A stretch of 64,000 nt of DNA from positions 186,001-250,000 of the forward strand of contig JABYQQ010000034.1 of the NCBI GenBank assembly GCA_022605405.1. Direction: 5' to 3'. The translations under genes were made by a program, and so were the position numbers. Each line of letters begins with the position of its first letter. Within the stretch, counting starts at the first letter, position 1. The notes beneath the pieces were generated by a model, which saw only the letters and a program-made list of their open reading frames with translations, had not been told where the DNA came from and did not search any database. Origin of the DNA: Earliella scabrosa (taxonomy: Eukaryota > Basidiomycota > Agaricomycetes > Polyporales > Polyporaceae). Of this stretch, positions 1 through 11,424 are shown piece by piece.

Positions 1-937
1 AGAGCGGGGTCGATAGTCTCTGGCAAGCTGCTTGCGTCAGCAAGAATCAGGGCTATGGAAGTCGTAGGTTCCTTCAGCTGTACATCGAATGAGAAGCGTT
101 TCTGATCCTGAAACCTAGTATATTTGCGAGCATTCTACGGGTGGTCAGATGCCGAATCCAGCTAGCATCACATATTGCGACTCACAAGTGTGGAACATAA
201 TGTCTTCTTGCCGCAAGCTGGATCTCCTGTTGTAAAGAAGGGTCAGACTGGGCGGGAGTAGAGTTACAAATACGCTTACCATATAGTGCCACTGTCAACT
301 GCTGTGGCGCGGATGGGGGAGTACAAAGGTTGGAGAGAAGATTCATGACCATAACCGCTACACGACGCTCTCAGTAATATTGCGCGTCAGGCAACTAGTC
401 GCTCACAATGAATATCCCAGAGATTATGAGCGGCCCTGTCCAGCTCGTGGTTGCGTTCAACGTTGAACGTTCTCAACTTCAACTTCAAGGTCCGCGTCGA
501 AGGGGAACCATCTCACGATCACGTGCTATGACGACCTTCCTTTTCTGGACCATGGCCAACCCATGGGCCGTTAGCGCAAAACGAAGTCACGTCGAAAGCC
601 ACACTCGAGGGTTGACTGTTCGTAAAGAGAATATATTCGCTCTGCAGACATCATCAACGTGTCTCACATTCATGGACGGCGAGGACCGGACAATCCGAGA
701 GACGAAACAATGATTCTCAACATTGCAGTCCCCGCGGCGCGATCTCGGGTTCTCGCGCGATCAGCCACGAAGGGATCGTGTTGGTCTCCCTAGTGCTACG
801 CGAGAGACTCTAAGCCTGAAACCGATGTGGGGGTCCCTTTGACCCGAGTTATGACGAGATCCCATGTGATGCGAAATCGACTATGAGCCTTCAGCGCCCT
901 AATGTATAGGGAGCAAAGTCAACTGCTTGCATCGTGC
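1..937. other. no recognisable gene
   Basis: I see only short open frames without family resemblance here. The 101-codon frame at 408-713 has no recognisable domain and no convincing splice context. It holds a short palindromic stretch of AACGTT repeats near 455-470. Confidence 0.5.
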
Positions 938-2519
938 TCAGCGCAGTGGAATGAATCGCTCTGGAAACATCGAAGTCAGCACATACTCATCCCCTGGATG
1001 GAAGCGGTAAGGGGGCGTACCATCGAACTCGTCTGCGGCTGTTGCATCGGCAGCACGAAGATACGCACGGATCCTCTCTCCTTCCCAGCCAGGAATCTCC
1101 GTCACCTCGACCGGGGTGCCGTCCTCGTCCCGTGTGACGCGCCACCATCGCCATGGAGCATGGTCTCCTGCGAAGTCCTGGATGTCAAGATCCAGATGCA
1201 TCCTGCATTTCGGCGCCCCCAGTGCGATCCACCGCAAGGACGGGAGATACTTGAACGCGAGGTCGAAAAGCTCCTGCCTTAACTCTGCTGTTTCCTCGGG
1301 GTCGTCGGGTACCTTGAAGGATGAGTCCATGCCGAGGAGCGTGAGGCACATCAGGGGACTATCGCTCGGCATGCTCTGGTAGAAAGCATCCCTCTGGGAA
1401 GCGGCTCAGCATCTTACTACAAGGACTCAAGAAGGGACGCGCTGCACTTACGACCAAGCCCATTAGTTCCCAAAGTTCCGAGAATAGCGTCTCGAGTTCC
1501 AGGAGGCGTGCGTCCATCGCCTCCTCTGCACTTGCCCACACGTCTCCTACAAGTTCGCCCATCCGGATGGTCAGAGTTCCCAATGCTGAAGCATCGATGG
1601 GAGTCGCTGTGACGCGGCTTATTGGAACGTCGTACGTCAGCCAACGCACGGTCCACGGGATATCGCCGTCAAAGCCATACTGGTCTGTTTCAATGACGAG
1701 GTGCGGTAGGATGTGCTCGTCATCGGGTTGAGTCGCGTCGATCAAGGAAGATTCGATGAGGTGGAAGGCGATGAGGTTGGGGAATAAACGTGGGAGGCAT
1801 AGGGCGGGGGGAAGATGTGTAGAGTCGAAGGTCAGGTTTCGTACCGATGCTAAGACGGGGAGGTCTTCGTAGTCGTCCTCATCCTCGTCCTCATCGTCTT
1901 CGTCATCTTCCTCGTCGCAATTGATACTTTGCAGGACGAGGGTCTTGAGAGACGCGAGCGTAGCCAGAGCTTCGAAGAGCTCCGTGACCGGGACGGAGGA
2001 GTGGTTGAACTTGAGACTCAGGGTATGAAGACTTGCAGGCAGAAATCGGGAGTCGAAAATGGAGGCGTTGCAGTTCTCGAGTCGCAGGGTCGTCAGCGTT
2101 GGAGGGACGTGCCCCTTGAGGTGGTCCCATCGCAAAGCAGAGCACGACAGCTCCTTCAAAGATCTGGTGCACTTGAGGATCATCGCCCATTCGGTAGTGC
2201 CGTCTTTTCTTCCCGTCTCTTTCCCCTTAGGAGTATCCAAGATGAGCGTATGCACGGACGAGCCACGCTCGGGATCGGACGCCAGATAGTCGCGTAACGC
2301 GCTGATCTTAGTTGCATTCTTGCAGCGGACTTCGGTGAGACGAGGCGGAATCTGCGCAAACATTGCCTTTGATAAAAGCGATACGTTGACCCGGTCCTTG
2401 AAAGGGAGATACTTGGCCACCTCGAGAAGGACGTCCCGTGGAATCGTGGGTATACCGCGTCGGACTTTGGACTCCAAGTCGATTGGAGCGGGCAATGGGA
2501 GATTGACAACACGCAGCAT
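938..2519 (-). CDS. F-box and leucine-rich-repeat-like protein
   Basis: Two exons, 2519-1452 and 1375-938, joined across an intron with donor GTAAGT and acceptor CCAG; the frame stays open from L-V into S-M-P-S-D-S. Residues about 20-60 look like an F-box (IPRDVLLEVAKYLPFKDRVN, then LSKAMF), which in this family recruits Skp1 of SCF ubiquitin ligases. The middle has irregular leucine-rich spacing (LTTLRLENC, LHTLSLKF, LKTLVLQS), followed by an acidic run of Asp/Glu around residues 200-220. The second exon carries a WRWWRVTRDE motif that recurs, broken, near 41.5 kb. About 500 residues, usual for fungal F-box proteins that choose substrates through their C-terminal part. The substrate is unknown. 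Confidence 0.75.
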
Positions 2520-3619
2520 GTTTTCTACAGAGTCGTAAATCAGCGAACATACTCGTCTCTGACCCTGACGAACCTTTGTGAGCCCTCTATGGTGGGACGT
2601 GCTGAGGAGCGCGACGGAAGAGGAGGAGTCACTAGTCAGAGTCTGCGCGCCTGCCAGGCTCCAGACAAGCGCCCTTGCCAGCGTACTCTCTCCCGTTGAC
2701 TACCAGCTTGACTTCATCGAGGCCGCCTGCATGAACATTCATCATCACTTCCAGTACCACAGGACTATGTCTCTATGAGTGCGCTCACCCAGTCGTCAAC
2801 TAGTTCAAGGCTTGCGGAGCCAAAGGAGGTATGCTGGACTTGGCCGCATCAATTGAGTGGATGGAGCTCCCGTACGTCTACAATGCCTGTTTTCCGTCTC
2901 AGAATGAGGCCGGATGTCTGGCACCACGAATGAAGGTGTTACCCACCAAGTTCTATCGCACGCGACTCGCGAGGATATTGGACCTAAAGGCCGGAGAGCG
3001 TCATGGGTAACCAAATGTGAGTAACCTATAGCCATACTGTTCGCCAAATGTACGCCCAGAGCCAGGGATGTTTGAGGCGTATGCTGAGCATGTGGGTGAA
3101 GCTGGAACAATACGTGGGAGCTGTGATATCCACCCTGCGATCTTCGCGCCTGCCGAGCGTTGGCGCGCCCACTCGCAACATCTCAATCCTTGTTACGCAA
3201 CGCAAAGCCTACACGATCGTCATATCTAGAAGCGACGTACAAGGTTGTACAAGGCTACTAGTGAGTACGACCATTGGATCCGGTGCGTTGTATTCTCAAC
3301 TCGCCTACAGCGCCGCATCGGACGCTATCGACATCGATGGAATGGTTCGGTTCATCCAGCTCGGCTCGCGGCGGTGAAGTATGCAACACTACATATTACA
3401 TTATGGTGACATGACCATAGACAACCCGTGCTGGACAAATGACAACGCTAACGAAGGGGTATCTCCGAACTTCGGTTGAGTCATGCACCGTCCCAGGCGA
3501 TTGACCAGCAGCCATCCCGCGCGCCGTGCTATAAGGTCTGCGACATCACCGAAATGTGAGTGGAAACCGAAGACGAGAGCTCGATGGACACACCAAGGTC
3601 CCCCATAATCGACCCCAAG
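2520..3619. other. no recognisable gene
   Basis: Intergenic stretch between the F-box gene and the first membrane-protein paralogue. The open frames (for example 2805-3110 minus and 3048-3377 plus) overlap each other on opposite strands and show no known motif. Confidence 0.5.
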
Positions 3620-5292
3620 CTAATCCGGGGTATAGGCGGGTGGAAGTGTCTCGTGGTCGTACATCCGCAAGCCTGAGTCAACGTCCCTCACCGGGGTGCG
3701 AGGTTGACCCTCGCTCGCATCGCGCGCCGGAGTGAAGGCGTGCAACAAGGCTTGCGCTCGGGCCTGAAGACCGGTGGGAGCGTACCATCGCGCATGCGAG
3801 ACCTCCTCATGCATCAGCGGAGTAAGGGGCGGGGTCGTCATCTCGCTGGGAGACGTCAGCATGGTGTCTCTCCGGACGAGGCGGTCTGTCGAAGAGCCCG
3901 AGAGATACGAAGTGTGGTGGTACGCTGCCTCCGCTTCCTTCGACATGCCTGCTGGCGTCGCTGTGAGTTGGGCCGAAGAGTTCCCGGAGAGCATCGTATA
4001 GGCTGAGGATGATGATCTGCCATCTGGAGGCGGATGCCCAGACACGTCTCCTCCGGCAGCGGCAGAGTGGTGCATGTAGGCCGCGCTCGGAACAACAGCT
4101 GCCGACGATAACGACGACTCGACAGTGTATTGCGTCATGGGTGGTTTGTCTAGATACATATCGATCGTCAGTTAAGCGACATTGAGGCTTCAGGCGGGCG
4201 TCTGTCATACCTGCGCGAGCCATTGACTGCCTTCTTCTCCGAAGCAAGAACGCGATGAGCAGGAGAACGATCAGGGCGAGTCCGCCGACAACGCCTCCAA
4301 TGATTGCGCCGATGTTGGTATCCGACTCGGAGCTGGCAGCTGCTGACGGTTGGACTCCAGCTGAGATGCTCGTGATCTCCGGGGGCGACGTCTCTGTCAC
4401 CGTCAAGTAGGGTACTTGATCTTGGTCTGACGTCGAAGAAGATTGAGACTCAGTGGCCGAGGGGATTCCCGACGCGGAGACGTCGGTAGATAGACTTGAG
4501 GACCCGCTGGGAGCGCATCGGATGGTAGTCGAAATTAGCCATGGGCATGGACAATGCTGAGAAACACTCACGAGCTCGATGACGAGTCAGAGTCTGGCCC
4601 AGCACTAGACGTCTCAGTTCGAGTGGAGGAGGGTTTGGTAGTGGTTGGAGGGTTAGTGGGTTTGTTCTCAGCTGGACTGGGAGGGGAATCGACAATTGGA
4701 ATAGGGAACGACCATAAGCGACTGAAGACATGTACTCACTTGGTTGTTGTCGAGCGCGTGGACGTAGTAGAGGTGGAGGTTCTGGTAGGCGGGGGCTTCA
4801 CGATACCATTGTCGGTGGCCGGAGGGGTATCTTCATCGTAGACGAGAAAGAAGTCCAGCCAGAACATGTTCGGGGCTGTACCGTTCAGGTTGGTAATCAT
4901 CACCTGGTGGTTGCCCCGGGCCAGATCGCGCTTCGAGAAATAAGTGACATTGAGCCGGGTGCCGCCGTTTGGGACGAACGGCGCGGTGTACGTGGAGATA
5001 TCCCGTCTATCGACGCTGAACAGAGCCGAGGGACGCCCGTTAATCTCGGTTGGCTCAACGGTTCCGTACACCTCAATCCCCGTGCCTACCGACATTGTTG
5101 TTGAATAACCATGGTTAAAGGGAGAGGTCGATGGAGCAGCTCACCGTAGAAGGCCAGTGAAGCGGTGATCTGGGGTGCTGGACAGCCATGTCGCGTACCT
5201 CTGACCTCGTTCCGCGCAGACTGGTCCCACAACCAGCCTCCCTGGTACTGTACTATATGGTCTGTATCGTCCACGAGTTCGGGGGGCGGCAT
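3620..5292 (-). CDS. type I membrane-protein paralogue (I-1), PPAY tail
   Basis: First of four head-to-tail copies. Exon 1 starts at 5292 (MPPPELVDDTDHIVQYQGGW) and ends before a GT donor after SLAFYG. The ectodomain exon (about 5095-4736) has GTGIEVYGT, TYTAPF, NVTYFSKRDL and NGTAPNMFWLDFFLVY, followed by a Thr/Ser stalk. A further exon about 4450-4200 gives the membrane helix NIGAIIGGVVGGLALIVLLL and a basic RRRR stop-transfer. The last exon (about 4159-3620) is a Ser-rich cytoplasmic tail with HEEVSHARWYAPTGLQARAQ, RDVDSGLRMY and the terminal LPPAYTPD, a PPxY motif. Function is not established; the layout suggests a surface sensor or adhesin with a WW-domain ligand. Exon edges are approximate. 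Confidence 0.75.
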
Positions 5293-6200
5293 TCCGAATG
5301 CCAGTTAGAGGCTCAAGAGCCTGAAGGAGTAGGGTAACAGCCTGGAAGGAGCGACGGTTGCAAACGAAGGGGAGGGAGGACAGTGCGAAGCAGGACAGGA
5401 ATGTAGCCCGTCGACTCGGAGGTCGTAGGAGGGAGCTCCTTGCCATATGAATCTGATCTGCAAGCATAAGAGTGACAGATTCGATCAACGTCGAGTCCAG
5501 ACGCACGGCGAACTAGGTGCCTGAGTATGGGCAACAGGGAATAAGTCAGACTAAAGTATCAGTATGTATCTGTTACTCACCGCAGCTGAGGGTCTAAGGA
5601 GGTCTAAGGAGTATACGTAGAGATAGAAAGGCCAAAAATTACAAACTTCGACGCGCTGCGGGCAGACCATCACTGATCCGTGTGAGATCGAGCGATGATC
5701 AAGAGACGCCATTGGCTCGATAAAATAGCGGCTTTGCCACGAATGTCATCCATCAGCCTTCAGGCATCACCGTCCAGTCGGCTAAACGTCCTGATCAGTG
5801 ACCCCTGCAAGTAACGCACCAACACCATGCATCAGGCTTCAGCAGCAATATCCCGGGGTCCGGGACCGGTAAGGTGACTGCCGTTGCAACACCCGTAGAC
5901 ATGAGAACCCAGAGCCAACGGAGACTGTTTGTATCGTGTCGTCGAAGCAATCGTTCGACGAGGGCGTTTGTTACAAGTGTACTTATTCTGTAGCGATGAG
6001 TAGGGCCAAGACAATCGGATGCATTCTTTGTGAAAGCACTGCTCTCCTTATCAAGACTTTCAAAGTCACGGTCTGACGACACCCGGGACTCCGCCCATAG
6101 CGCTAGTAGTACTATACGGTGACACGGTCAGAAAGCCAGGTCAGTACTCTTCGGCCGCAGACCTGCATGATCACTCACCCAGTTATAACCCAAGAAAAGA
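5293..6200. other. spacer, nothing recognised
   Basis: Upstream region of paralogue I-1 and downstream region of I-2. It contains a short doubled GGTCTAAGGA near 5590-5612. Open frames at 5795-6082 (minus) show no known domain. Confidence 0.45.
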
Positions 6201-7612
6201 TCAGGTGATGTGAATAACGCTGTCTGACCGCGGGATGCTTGGGAGAGGCCTTGGGACGCTGGTGAGGCCCTGCCGGTTGCTGGACGTATACGTTGAAGTA
6301 CGACCTGCGGCGCCGTACAAGTACTCCTTCAACTTGGCGTCTGCGAAGGCGCGTCCCATAGCGCGAGAAGAGGTCACGGCGGAGCTCCGTGACGAGGTAG
6401 GTCCGATTGAGGAGCTGATCTCAGGGATAGAGGCGATGTGGGACCGAACCGACGTCGCGAGTGAGGAGCGTCTGGATGACGACGGGAGGGCGCCGGATGG
6501 CGACGAGTTGCTCAGTCCAATATTGAGGGAATATGATTGGTGCATGTTCCCGTACGGATCCGAGGAGAGGCTGACCTTCGCGCTCTCCGCGAGATCGTCG
6601 ACGGAGGCGAACTCCTGTTCGCGCCAAGCCTCTGTGACGGTGAGGTAAGCGAACCGCCAGCTACAGATAGCTAGGTGCAAACCTTCAATGATCGTCCTCT
6701 TGCGACGCCTCCACACGCAGAGCGTCACAATGACGATGATGAGAGCCAGGGAACCCACAACACTGCCTACGATGACAGCAATTGGGGCAGGACCGGGACC
6801 GCGTTGTGCAGATGCTCCAGTCACGGAGACAGTTGCGGAGCTCGATGGTTCCGTACTAATGCCATTTGGTCGCGATTCGGATGTGAAGGATGATGGCGGG
6901 GCTACAGCGCTACTGAAAGTGGAAGAGGCTGCAGAGGACGGAGAGGCCAGGGAGGAAGAATCATTGGTAGAAGATTCAGTGGGCTGGTTCGGCAGCGAGA
7001 CTGTGGAAGAAGAGGACGCAACCGAGGAAGAGCTGACTGGGAGGGAAGTTGACGCCGGTGAGGTTGAAGTGGTTGGAATCGGCGGTGGCGGCCTCACGGT
7101 ACCACTCGGCAGCGTTGAGGTTGATAGCGCAAACGTAGAGGATGGGATTGGTCTCTGCGGGTCGGTGTCGACGAGAAAGTAGTCCAGCCAGAAGAAGTTC
7201 GGGGCAGTGCCGTTGACGTTAGTGATCTCAAGCGTATGTTGCTTTTCCTCCAGGTTTCGAGTACTGAAAAACGAAACGTTGAACAGTTGGTCGCCGTCGC
7301 GTACGAATGGGGCCGTGTACGAGTGCAGAAGTTGACCGTCGATGGTATATGTGGTTGTCGGGTAACCGTCAACAGACGATGGCGGAACGGTGCCAAACAC
7401 CTCAACTCCGGTGCCTCCAACACGACGTGAGCTACCGTATGTGGTATGTACAGAGAATCGCGCTCACCCGTGAACGTCAGTGTTGCCTTCGTCCCCGTTT
7501 CTGTTGCGCCATGCCTTGAACGACCCATCATCTGGTACGCCCCTGGATCGGGGTGCCATGGTGGTGTATACTCGACAGCGGGGTCGTCGTCGTCGATAAG
7601 GAGTCGAGACAT
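6201..7612 (-). CDS. type I membrane-protein paralogue (I-2), divergent tail
   Basis: Starts at 7612 with MSRLLIDDDDPAVEYTPPW; an upstream in-frame ATG would add a short hydrophobic MTHTPFLVLLGAS, so the start is uncertain. The second exon holds TYTIDG, SYTAPFVRDGDQLFNVSFFS and NGTAPNFFWLDYFLV, then a long Ser/Thr/Pro stalk, the helix PIAVIVGSVVGSLALIIVIV and WRRRKR. A 51-nt GT-AG intron (6682-6632) follows the helix; its length is a multiple of three and it has no in-frame stop. The tail has lost both the VDSGLRLY box and PPxY and ends PRPLPSIPRSDSVIHIT, so it is the clearest departure from the family tail. Confidence 0.75.
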
Positions 7613-8093
7613 CGATGCCCCGAGTAGAACCAGAAAAGGAGTGTGGGTCAAGTATATGGTGCGATGGGGTGAACGAGCGGAAGGGAAGCAAGGGGCTCCC
7701 TACGGGTACTGGGGGGGCATGGGCCCAAAGGATATAGCATGCATGGTGATGGGTAGGTTGCCAACTGTCGCACTTCGCTGCAGCGCTTCGGCGTAATCGG
7801 ATGCAGCGGCGCTTCCGGGGATCGCGTCGCTACCTCGGGCCCATCTGAGCCCTCCAATTCCCGCAGGTGCACACGAAGCGGCAACCGAAAGGTCTTGCGA
7901 TGCCATAGCAAGCCATGGGATTGACACACTGGAGCGAGCGCCATGGTACCAGATGCAGAAGAACAACATGAATCATGATGGCTATACAACGACATCTGCA
8001 TTTGCTCGGACCTGGAATAGATTAGTACGTCCCTGACGACACCAACGCGGCACAACACCCACCTATAGCAGCAAAACATACCAGCGTCGACAC
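7613..8093. other. spacer, nothing recognised
   Basis: Lies between I-2 and the 3' end of I-3; presumably the promoter of I-2. No TATA element or repeat stands out. Confidence 0.45.
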
Positions 8094-9472
8094 CTAGTCT
8101 GGAGTGCACGCCGGAGGGAGAGCTGGCTCGTTATACAGCCTCAGTCCCGAGTCGACGTCTCGCATCGGGGCCTGTGGCGCTTTCGGTCTGTTCCGTATCG
8201 AGAACGCGTGAAGCAGTGATCGCGCCCGAGACTGTCCCTCAGCAGGAGCATACCAAGGTGCGCGCGAGACCTCTGCATGCGCACGTATCGAGGGCGGTCC
8301 ACCTGTCTCTGAAGGGGCAACAGAGGGGGCGGCGGCATTGATGGACGGGGTCAAGATGGTGGCAGATGTTGGAACACCCGTGACGCTCATGGGTGGAGGC
8401 GGTGCGACGGCCGAGGCGCTGTACCTCATCTCAGGCAGCTCTCCATGATATGAGCTTGGAGGAGCGGAGGACGCTGGATAGCTTGAGAGAACGGGTGTGC
8501 TAGATTGACTTGCAAGAACGGTCGGCGCGCCCCCGGACTTGGTAGATGGGGAGCTCGGCGTGACTGGTCCGGCATGCACAAACGGCTGAACAGCTTGAAA
8601 CAGATGATCTGTCAGTCTTGGGATCGGTGGCTTACAGAACTGTGTTTCACGTACCACCGTTAGATCTTGTTCGTCGCCTCCTCAGCATCATGAGGAGTAT
8701 AGCAGACAGAAGAATAAGCGCGACCCCTCCTATGACGCCGCCTACGATTGCGCCAACATTGGTGCTCGTAGCGGGCGCGGAGTTGGAGTCTCCTAGCATC
8801 AGAGATTGTGAGATCCGAATTGAAGGAGGACAAGGGGAAGATGCTCACCAGTGTTCCCGCCAGCAATCGGGGTACCCGACGCGTCACGGGAAGGTGCGCT
8901 TGATCGAAACTGTTTCAGTACGGCGGACGATGCTTGATGGATGCAGGAGCTGCATGACGTACGTTCTTGACGACGAACTAGTCGAAGAGGCTGTCTCGCT
9001 CGAAGCTCCGGAAGAATACACCAGGAAGTAGTCGAGCCAGAACGTGTTGGGATCGCTACCATTGACGTTGGTCACGACAATCTGATGATTGCCTGGGGAG
9101 AGATTACGCTTTGAGAAGAACGTCACGTTCACTTGTGTATCTCCTCTCGCGGTGAACGGCGCAGTGTACGTTCCGACCGCAGTTCCGTCGATGCTGTACG
9201 ATGTAGTCGGACGCCCGCTTACGTCCGTTGGCTCGAGGGTGCCGACAACCTCAATCCCAGTGCCTGCGACCGCACGAGGTGCGAATGTAGAGGAGCGCAC
9301 AACCGAACGAGATGATGTGCTCACCAGTAAACCCGAGCGAGGCTGTTATATTCGCTAACGCTGCTCCGTGCCTCGTATTGCCCACAGCATTGTCCACCAA
9401 CTGGTCCCAAATCCACCCCGGTTGATATTGAACTATTGGGTTGGTGTCGTCAATCAACAAAGGTGACGACAT
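8094..9472 (-). CDS. type I membrane-protein paralogue (I-3), PPxY mutated to PPAC
   Basis: Starts at 9472 (MSSPLLIDDTNPIVQYQPGW). Exon 1 ends at ASLGFTG; exon 2 begins GTGIEVVGTLEPTD and continues through TYTAPFTARGDTQVNVTFFS and NTFWLDYFLVY. The membrane exon (about 8830-8660) reads NVGAIVGGVIGGVALILLSA with an RRRR cluster after it. The tail exon (8094 to about 8600) carries HAEVSRAPWYAPAEGQSRAR, MRDVDSGLRLY and ends LPPACTPD. The tyrosine of PPxY is replaced by cysteine while the flanking residues are kept, which should weaken WW-domain binding if that is the motif's role. Confidence 0.75.
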
Positions 9473-9888
9473 GTTGTCCTCGACCACCCGATGCGCAAGA
9501 TGTTAGAGTGAGGCGAAGAAGCAGGCAGAGACGGAGGTCGAAGCGGGCCTGGGAATGGTGATGTCGCATCCTTTATCAGGGTTCCGTCTCGGAGAGAGAG
9601 AGCTCATGGGAAGGCCGATCTCAAACGGAGAGGAGATCCCACGACACATGTGATCCCGACTTCGGACTGCCATGCGGGCGTCAATCATGCATTGATCATG
9701 CTCGGACTTGGCCAACGCAAGTATCGAGCATTCGTCCGTGGAGTCGTGTACTTACAATGTCGATACAGTACAGAACTATGGAGGGGCTATCTGGAAGAAA
9801 TGACCATCAGAGACATATGCAGCGAGAGGTCACCCGCGACGCACCATATCCGAATCATCTCGGCCTCACGCCTGCCAAGTACTCCGTG
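9473..9888. other. spacer, nothing recognised
   Basis: Promoter side of I-3 and 3' flank of I-4; no gene or repeat identified. Confidence 0.45.
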
Positions 9889-11424
9889 CTAGTCCGGGGT
9901 GTACGGCGGAGGCAGCGCAGGTTCGCTATACAGCCTCAGTCCCGAGTCAACATCCCTCACAGAAGCCTGCGATCGACTGCTGGACCCCTGCCGCGCGGAG
10001 AACGCGCGCAGCAACGACTCTGCGCGAGACTGCCGCTTCGCAGGCGCGTACCACGGCGCGCGCGACACCTCTTCGTGCACGAGTGGCGCGTCCGACGCGG
10101 GAGTGACCGGCCCAAGACTGCTCTCGGTGGGGGAGATGAGCTGCGTGTCGGACTGTGCAGCAGAGCGCGTTGTTGACGTGCCAGTGCGGGAGATGCCCGA
10201 GGAAGAGCTGTAAATGGACTCTTGCAGTTTCGCCTGCGCGGACGTGAGCGGCATCACGTCGGAGGAGGCGAGCGCTGTGCTGGCTGTCGTCAGATTCGTG
10301 TGGGGTGCTGAGTTGACGTCAGATAACGAGGCAGTGTATGCTGAAGATCCCACGACGCTCATAGGTGGACGAGAGGCAGTTGCGGATGTGGCGGATGTCA
10401 TTTGTGGAGGGTTTTCCAGGTCTGCGCCAGGAGAGTAGGTCGCAGCGGAAGGCGGTATGGGTGACAAGGAGGGTTGATGAGGAGGCGGGTAGGGTTGAGG
10501 TGGCGGGTCGAGCATGCCCGAATCTTGTATGGGGTAACATGAGATCCTTGAGAGCAGCATAATCCACGCCGCGCTAAGACGTACCTCGGGACGACCTTCG
10601 TTGGCGTCTCCTCAAGAGCAGAATGAGAATAGCGAGCAGTAGGAGCACCCCGAGGCCACCGACGACTCCCCCTACAATCGCTCCGACGTTGTTGCTGGAA
10701 CTCGGATCGTCCGACGCGCTCGAACCCGCTGATATGTTCGTGTTCGTAGGTTGAGACAGAGTTTCTATGACCGTTGACTCGGGTTTCTGCAAAGAAATAA
10801 AGGGCTGCGTACCAGTTGAGTCATCTGAGGATGAGGTACTTGACGCGGGTGATGAGACGGAACGAAAGCGAAACAGCAGAGCTAGAGAGCGTACCTCGTC
10901 GCAGCCGAGCTAGATGTCGAACTAGAGGATGGCGATGCGCCACCAACACCATCTTGTGAAGGCGAGCCAAATACAAGGAAGTAATCGAGCCAGAAGATGT
11001 TCGGGCTGCTTCCGTTCATGTTGGTCACCACGAGCCTGTGATTCCCCGGATCCAAGTCGCGCTTCGAAAAGAAAGTAACGTTGAACTGCGTATCTCCAGT
11101 CGCAGTGAACGGCGCGGTGTAGGTCTCGACGTCCTTCCCATCGATGTTGTACGTTGTCGTCGGCCGTCCATTGCGGTCTGTTGGCTCCAGAGTGCCCACA
11201 ACGTCGATGCCGGTGCCTGCATGTCCATACCGAGCGTGGTTAGGAGAACATAAGAGCATTGATGGACTCTACACACCTGTAAAGCCCAGCGAGACCGTGA
11301 TATCGGGAATGGCAGCTCCGTGTCTTGTATGATCGACTTCGTCGTGGACTAGCTGGTCCCAAATCCAACCAGGCGAGTACTGCACAGCGGTGTGGCTGTC
11401 GTCGATGAGTGTAGGAGAGGACAT
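9889..11424 (-). CDS. type I membrane-protein paralogue (I-4), canonical PPPY tail
   Basis: The best-preserved type I copy. It starts at 11424 (MSSPTLIDDSHTAVQYSPGW), with no signal peptide. Exon 2 gives GTGIDVVGTLEPTD, ETYTAPFTATGDTQFNVTFF and NGSSPNIFWLDYFLVF, a compact beta-rich repeat that I read as a jelly-roll-like ectodomain. A separate exon (about 10792-10574) holds NNVGAIVGGVVGGLGVLLLL, a GxxxG glycine zipper, then RRRQRR. The tail exon (9889 to about 10510) is Ser/Thr/Pro-rich and ends in HEEVSRAPWYAPAKRQSRAE, VRDVDSGLRLY and LPPPYTPD. Positive charges after the helix place the tail in the cytoplasm. The family is unnamed to me; surface receptor or adhesin is an inference. Confidence 0.8.
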
